From an uncultured Flavobacterium sp. (GTDB lineage: Bacteria > Bacteroidota > Bacteroidia > Flavobacteriales > Flavobacteriaceae), in NCBI RefSeq assembly GCF_946482535.1, contig NZ_CAMLRU010000104.1, forward strand, positions 1 to 9,601: 9,601 bases of DNA. The letters run 5' to 3'. The notes under the pieces were generated by a model. The model saw only the letters and a list, made by a program, of their open reading frames with translations. It was not told the origin of the DNA and did no database searches. The position numbers were made by a program, and so were the translations under genes. Below, piece by piece: positions 6,308 through 9,601 of the stretch (position 1 is the first letter of the stretch; each line of letters begins with the position of its first letter).

Positions 6308-6670
6308 ATGTTAAGTAGTATATACCATATTTTCCGAAACGAATGTCCTAATTGTCACAAAGGGAAAGTGTTTGCCGATAAGAGTTTTTTCTTTAGTTTG
6401 GGATTTCCCAAAATGAACGAATATTGCAGTCATTGCAATTTTAAGTTCGAAAAAGAACCGGGTTATTTTTTTGGAGCCATGTTTGTCAATTATGCTTTGA
6501 CTGTTGGGCAAGGTATTATTACTTATTTGATAGCGAGTCCGTTTTTTGACAAAACTTTCGATTTAAGAATCATCCCGATTATTGCAACTGTAATTATATT
6601 GCTGAGTTGTTTTAACATCCGGCTTTCGCGAATGATTTGGATTTATTTGTTTAAGAATTATTCGAGGTAA
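6308..6670 (+). CDS. DUF983 family zinc-ribbon-like membrane protein
   Basis: This 120-residue protein begins with a cytoplasmic segment holding two Cys pairs, CPNC (Cys13/Cys16) and CSHC (Cys40/Cys43), a typical four-cysteine zinc site. The family signature FEKEPGYFFGAMFVNY follows at 47-62 and leads into the first membrane segment (about 53-77). A second segment spans about 87-105, and the conserved RLSRMIW stretch comes just after it. Length and motif order match DUF983. No molecular function is established to my knowledge. The small size, zinc ribbon and two helices suggest a membrane-associated accessory factor rather than an enzyme. A promoter in front and a strong terminator behind make it a single-gene unit. 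Confidence 0.93.
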   Translation: MLSSIYHIFRNECPNCHKGKVFADKSFFFSLGFPKMNEYCSHCNFKFEKEPGYFFGAMFVNYALTVGQGIITYLIASPFFDKTFDLRIIPIIATVIILLSCFNIRLSRMIWIYLFKNYSR

Positions 6671-6684
6671 ATCATGTCATACAT

Positions 6685-6724
6685 CAATAAAAAACCGTTC
6701 AAAACAGAACGGTTTTTTTTATTG
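6685..6724 (+). terminator. Strong hairpin terminator after the DUF983 gene
   Basis: CAATAAAAAACCGTTC (6685-6700) pairs with the segment 6707-6724, which begins GAACGG and continues with eight T; only two extra T are unpaired. The loop is AAAACA. The stop codon lies 14 nt upstream. Because the left arm is A-rich and the right arm T-rich, it could stop transcription from both directions. Confidence 0.88.
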
Positions 6725-6753
6725 AAATTATATCGGGAAATTATATAATTTTA
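6722..6753 (+). promoter_or_regulatory. Possible promoter and palindrome upstream of the lipoprotein gene
   Basis: TTG at 6722-6724 and TAATTTTA at 6746-6753 (one base off TAnnTTTG) are 21 nt apart, within the range used in this phylum. The -7 region overlaps a perfect 14-bp palindrome AAATTATATAATTT at 6738-6751, which could be an operator or simply AT-rich chance. The start codon at 6790 follows an A-run and has no Shine-Dalgarno sequence. Confidence 0.35.
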
Positions 6754-6789
6754 ATACGAATTTTATGTTATACTCAAAAAAAAAATTCT

Positions 6790-7821
6790 ATGAAAAAAGT
6801 ACTTCTTATACTTTTAATTTTCGGTTTGTTTCTTTCTTGTAAAAAGGAAAATAAAATAGCCAATGTGGAACGTGCTTTTTATTATTGGAAAAGTGACAAT
6901 TGGAATATATCTCAAAAAGAAGACTCAGTTGCTAATAAACTGGGTGTAAAGAAACTGTATGTAAAGTTTTTCGAAGTTGATTACAGCGACGCGATGGGCA
7001 ATTTTCCTATTTCTAAAACACAACTTTATTTATACAACTTGGATAGCATAGCTATTGTTCCTACAGTGTATATAAAAAATACAGTTTTCCTAAAATCCAA
7101 TTTGACGAGTTTAGATACTTTGGCGGATAATGTTAATTTTTTAATTACTAAATTTTATAAGGAAAAATTAAGAAAAGCCAAACCGCCGGTTGAGTTTCAA
7201 ATGGATTGTGATTGGACGTTGAAATCTAAAGACAACTATTTTTATTTTTTGAAGAAACTCAAAGAGATTTCCCAAAAAGAAATTAGCTGCACACTGCGGT
7301 TATATCCTTATAAATATCCAGATAAAATGGGTGTTCCGCCCGTTGATAAAGCCACTTTAATGTGTTACAATTTATTGAATCCATTGCAAAATCACACCAA
7401 AAATTCCATATTAGATATTGATGAATTGGAAAGTTATTTGGATACTGATAAAATCTATCCGAAGCATTTAGACATAGCCTTGCCTATTTATTCCTGGATG
7501 CAAGTATATAAAAACGAGCAGTTTTCCAATGTAATCTATACCGATAATAAAGTAATTAAAAAGTTACTAAAGGAGATAAAACCCTTTTGGTATTCGGTTA
7601 CCAAAGATACTGTTATTAACGAGACATACTTGCGAATAGGAGATAAGGTAAAGTTTGAAGAAATTGACGCCCTTAAAGTCAATGAAGCCATTCATTTATT
7701 AAAAAAATACATCAAGTTCGATAAGCAAACTACCGTTTCCCTTTTTCACTTAGACGAGCAACAATTAAGCAATTATACTAATGAGGAACTTTCTGGTTTT
7801 TACAGCACTTTTAGTAAGTAG
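6790..7821 (+). CDS. Lipoprotein of unknown function, possible TIM-barrel-like fold
   Basis: This 343-residue protein has a lipoprotein signal: MKK, a hydrophobic run (4-16) and Cys17 in LFLSC. The Lys-Lys-Glu just after the Cys only loosely resembles the surface-export signal described in some Flavobacteriaceae, so the side of the membrane is open. The mature part alternates beta-like strands and helices: KLYVKFFEVDY (55-65), SIAIVPTVYI (86-95), EFQMDCDWT (135-143), a helix to about 160, CTLRLYPYKY (167-176), ATLMCYN (188-194), LDIALPIYSW (227-236) and FWYSV (266-270). This rhythm and the D139-x-D141 motif recall glycoside-hydrolase-like barrels, in particular DUF3142 proteins. That is my reading of the pattern, not a recognised match. 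The last 41 nt overlap the next gene in another frame, so the two are almost certainly co-expressed. A possible role is binding or cleaving an envelope polymer; function is unknown. Confidence 0.85.
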   Translation: MKKVLLILLIFGLFLSCKKENKIANVERAFYYWKSDNWNISQKEDSVANKLGVKKLYVKFFEVDYSDAMGNFPISKTQLYLYNLDSIAIVPTVYIKNTVFLKSNLTSLDTLADNVNFLITKFYKEKLRKAKPPVEFQMDCDWTLKSKDNYFYFLKKLKEISQKEISCTLRLYPYKYPDKMGVPPVDKATLMCYNLLNPLQNHTKNSILDIDELESYLDTDKIYPKHLDIALPIYSWMQVYKNEQFSNVIYTDNKVIKKLLKEIKPFWYSVTKDTVINETYLRIGDKVKFEEIDALKVNEAIHLLKKYIKFDKQTTVSLFHLDEQQLSNYTNEELSGFYSTFSK

Positions 7822-9601
7822 CAATTTTTTTGCGTGTGGATTTTATCCTTACGGAGAAGAACTTCGGTTCTCATTTTTCAATCCCGATTTGATGGGTTAC
7901 CATTCTTATTCGGAGTTTTATTATTCGGCCAATACCTTTGGACCTCGCGAAGTATATAGAGATTTTGATCAAACACCTAATGAATTGTTATGGGTCAGAT
8001 ATTGTAAAAACAAGGTTTCCTACCAAGCGGTTCAAGAGGTAATGAAAGGCATGTCTTTAGGCGATATTCACTCGAAATCAAATAATGAAATGCTGGTTTA
8101 TTTGTATCGGAATAAAGATTTTGAGGCGATTAATTATTTGAAGTTTGCCAAGAACTGTGAATTTTTCAATTCTTGGATGGAAGATCCATGGGAAAGAAAT
8201 GAAGTGCAATCCTCTCCGGTGCGAAAAAAATTATTGAACAAAGCGATTTTACTTTCCAGCCAAACTAAAAATGAAGCTCTGAAATTTCGCTATACTTTTT
8301 TGGCTATTCGAATGGCATTTTACAGTCAGGATGTAGTGAAAATAAGAGCTCTTTTTGATACAGTTTTTAAAGCAAAACCTACCAAAGATATATTGTTTTA
8401 TTGGAGTTTGTACTTTAGAACATTGGCTGAGGAAGACAAGGCTTTGGCTAATTTTTATGCCGCTCAGGTTTTTGTCAATGCACCAGAAAAACGTTTTGCC
8501 ATTTCGCAATATTACAATAGTGATATTCCCATCGAACAAGTCTTGGCTTATGCCAAGACCAATGATGAAAAAGCCAATGTCTATCTTTTTGCTGGGATTT
8601 TAAAACACGATAAATCATTAGATTATTTCAAAAAAGTATATGAATACCGTCCGAAATTTGATGGATTAAGTTTTATGCTGTTGAGAGAAATGAATAAAAT
8701 TGAAGATTGGGTTTTTACACCTTACTATTCTCTTTTTGAACCTTCAATAGAAACCAATAGTTATTGGGAAGCGGAAGTGTCAGTCTTTGAAGCAGTTCAG
8801 AAAAGGGTAGAAGCAGACAGAAACTACGCCTCAGAATTATTGCTATTTATTAATAGCATAGATTTGAATTCAGTTGAAAATCCGATGCTCTGGAAAACTT
8901 GCAAAGCTTATTTATTATTTATAGCGAAAGATTATAATAGTAGTATAACTCTATTGAAAGAGTTGAAAAAAAGTAAATCTTCCGGTTTGATTACCAATCA
9001 ACTAGAAATTATTGAGGCCTTAGCCTTAACGGCCAATCAGCCATTTGGTAATGCCATATTGCTTAACGAGGTAAAACCCGTGATTTTGAGAACTAAAAAT
9101 TATCAAAAGTTCTTGTTTGCTTTAGGTAGAGAATTAGAATATAAAGGCAATAGTACTGACGCTGCACTATTGTATTCTACTTTAGGTAAAGGCTATGAGA
9201 ATTACTATGAAAATCACGATTATTACAATAGTGTCTATTGGAAATCCCAAACCAATTCACCCGATAATTATTCGGATTTTTACACTAACTATTTTGATTA
9301 TATCAATGTTATGTATACGCCGGAACAAGTAAAGACTTTAATAAACAACATCTACAAAAATAGGGATAAGGAAGATGAGTTTTCGATTTTTAAATACAGT
9401 GTGTTAAAGACAGAATTGCCTCTTTTGTATGATTTGTTGGGAACCAAATACATTAGACAAAACAAACTGACTAAAGCCATGCAAAGTTTTAAGAAAGTAG
9501 ATGTCAAACTTTGGAATGAAAAGTATACTAACTGGGAGCGCGACAACAGAGGTTGGTCTTATGGAGGTGCTATTTTTGACCAAAATCCATTTTTTGTTGT
9601 C
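7781..9601 (+). CDS. Large exported helical-repeat (TPR-like) protein of unknown function, 3' end outside window
   Basis: Reading from ATG 7781 gives 607 codons with no stop up to the window edge, so the gene is partial at its 3' end. The N-terminus MRNFLVFTALLVSSNFFACG is a signal peptide; Cys19 could be lipidated (FFAC) or simply follow an SPI site. The mature start GFYPYGEELRFSFFNP is followed by a Tyr/Phe-rich segment. From about residue 95 on, the sequence is mostly amphipathic helices. TPR-like helix pairs can be seen near 443-470 (LGRELEYKGN, then DAALLYSTLG) and most clearly at 548-574 (KYIRQNKLTKAMQSFKKV). I recognise no catalytic motif. The start sits inside the end of the lipoprotein gene, and since the signal peptide lies in the overlap this start is well supported. 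It may be a scaffold working with the lipoprotein in the envelope. Similar long proteins with an ACGxYPYGE-type start occur, as I recall, in other Bacteroidota without a known role. Confidence 0.85.
   Translation, partial: MRNFLVFTALLVSSNFFACGFYPYGEELRFSFFNPDLMGYHSYSEFYYSANTFGPREVYRDFDQTPNELLWVRYCKNKVSYQAVQEVMKGMSLGDIHSKSNNEMLVYLYRNKDFEAINYLKFAKNCEFFNSWMEDPWERNEVQSSPVRKKLLNKAILLSSQTKNEALKFRYTFLAIRMAFYSQDVVKIRALFDTVFKAKPTKDILFYWSLYFRTLAEEDKALANFYAAQVFVNAPEKRFAISQYYNSDIPIEQVLAYAKTNDEKANVYLFAGILKHDKSLDYFKKVYEYRPKFDGLSFMLLREMNKIEDWVFTPYYSLFEPSIETNSYWEAEVSVFEAVQKRVEADRNYASELLLFINSIDLNSVENPMLWKTCKAYLLFIAKDYNSSITLLKELKKSKSSGLITNQLEIIEALALTANQPFGNAILLNEVKPVILRTKNYQKFLFALGRELEYKGNSTDAALLYSTLGKGYENYYENHDYYNSVYWKSQTNSPDNYSDFYTNYFDYINVMYTPEQVKTLINNIYKNRDKEDEFSIFKYSVLKTELPLLYDLLGTKYIRQNKLTKAMQSFKKVDVKLWNEKYTNWERDNRGWSYGGAIFDQNPFFVV

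Noticed and set aside
7781..7821. A frameshift splitting one long gene into two
   Set aside because: The downstream frame begins with its own ATG and a full signal peptide, and the upstream product has a complete lipoprotein layout, so two genes fit better than one broken gene.
8249..8603. Overlapping short frames on both strands within the large 3' gene
   Set aside because: They are shadows of the 607-codon open frame, which has a signal peptide and helical-repeat character throughout.
1..9601. Insertion sequences, prophage, toxin-antitoxin or defence genes
   Set aside because: No transposase, integrase, terminal inverted repeats with target duplication, or recognisable defence domain was found in any reading frame.

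Overview
The window looks like chromosome of a member of the Bacteroidota, most likely Flavobacteriaceae (Flavobacterium or a close relative). The DNA is AT-rich, and several genes are preceded by the Bacteroidota -7 element TAnnTTTG rather than a sigma70 -10 box. Genes lack clear Shine-Dalgarno sequences, tRNA genes do not encode CCA, and the gene families (DUF3810, DUF983, Cys-anchored lipoproteins of unknown function) are typical of that group. The genus is inference; no rRNA or marker protein here settles it.

Layout. (1) 2-274: three tRNA genes on the + strand, Ser(GCU)-Pro(UGG)-Arg(UCU). A very long A/T hairpin terminator follows, overlapping a pair of ~90 bp direct repeats rich in small palindromes (280-490). 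(2) 628-3312, - strand: a two-gene signalling operon. A FIST-domain protein (first gene) lies 6 bp upstream of a soluble hybrid histidine kinase with a C-terminal receiver. The arrangement matches the NosP/NahK type of nitric-oxide sensing pair known from proteobacteria, so the FIST protein is probably the sensor for a kinase that has no recognisable sensor domain of its own. (3) 3587-4648, - strand: a DUF3810 membrane protein with an HExxH metallopeptidase motif, apparently starting at TTG. (4) 4742-6205, + strand: pepD, a cytosolic M20C dipeptidase with all metal and catalytic residues, diverging from DUF3810 and followed by a terminator. (5) 6308-6670, + strand: a DUF983 zinc-ribbon-like membrane protein with its own promoter and a strong terminator. 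(6) 6790-9601, + strand: two overlapping genes. The first is a lipoprotein with a possible TIM-barrel-like D-x-D motif. The second is a large exported helical-repeat protein that runs off the window edge. They are probably co-translated and act together in the cell envelope, but their function is unknown.

How they fit together. The tRNA cluster, pepD, DUF3810 and DUF983 look like core genome. The two less ordinary modules are the FIST/hybrid-kinase operon next to the repeat-flanked tRNA cluster and the uncharacterised lipoprotein/repeat-protein pair at the right end. No transposase, integrase, CRISPR array, phage gene, toxin-antitoxin pair or recognisable defence system is visible.
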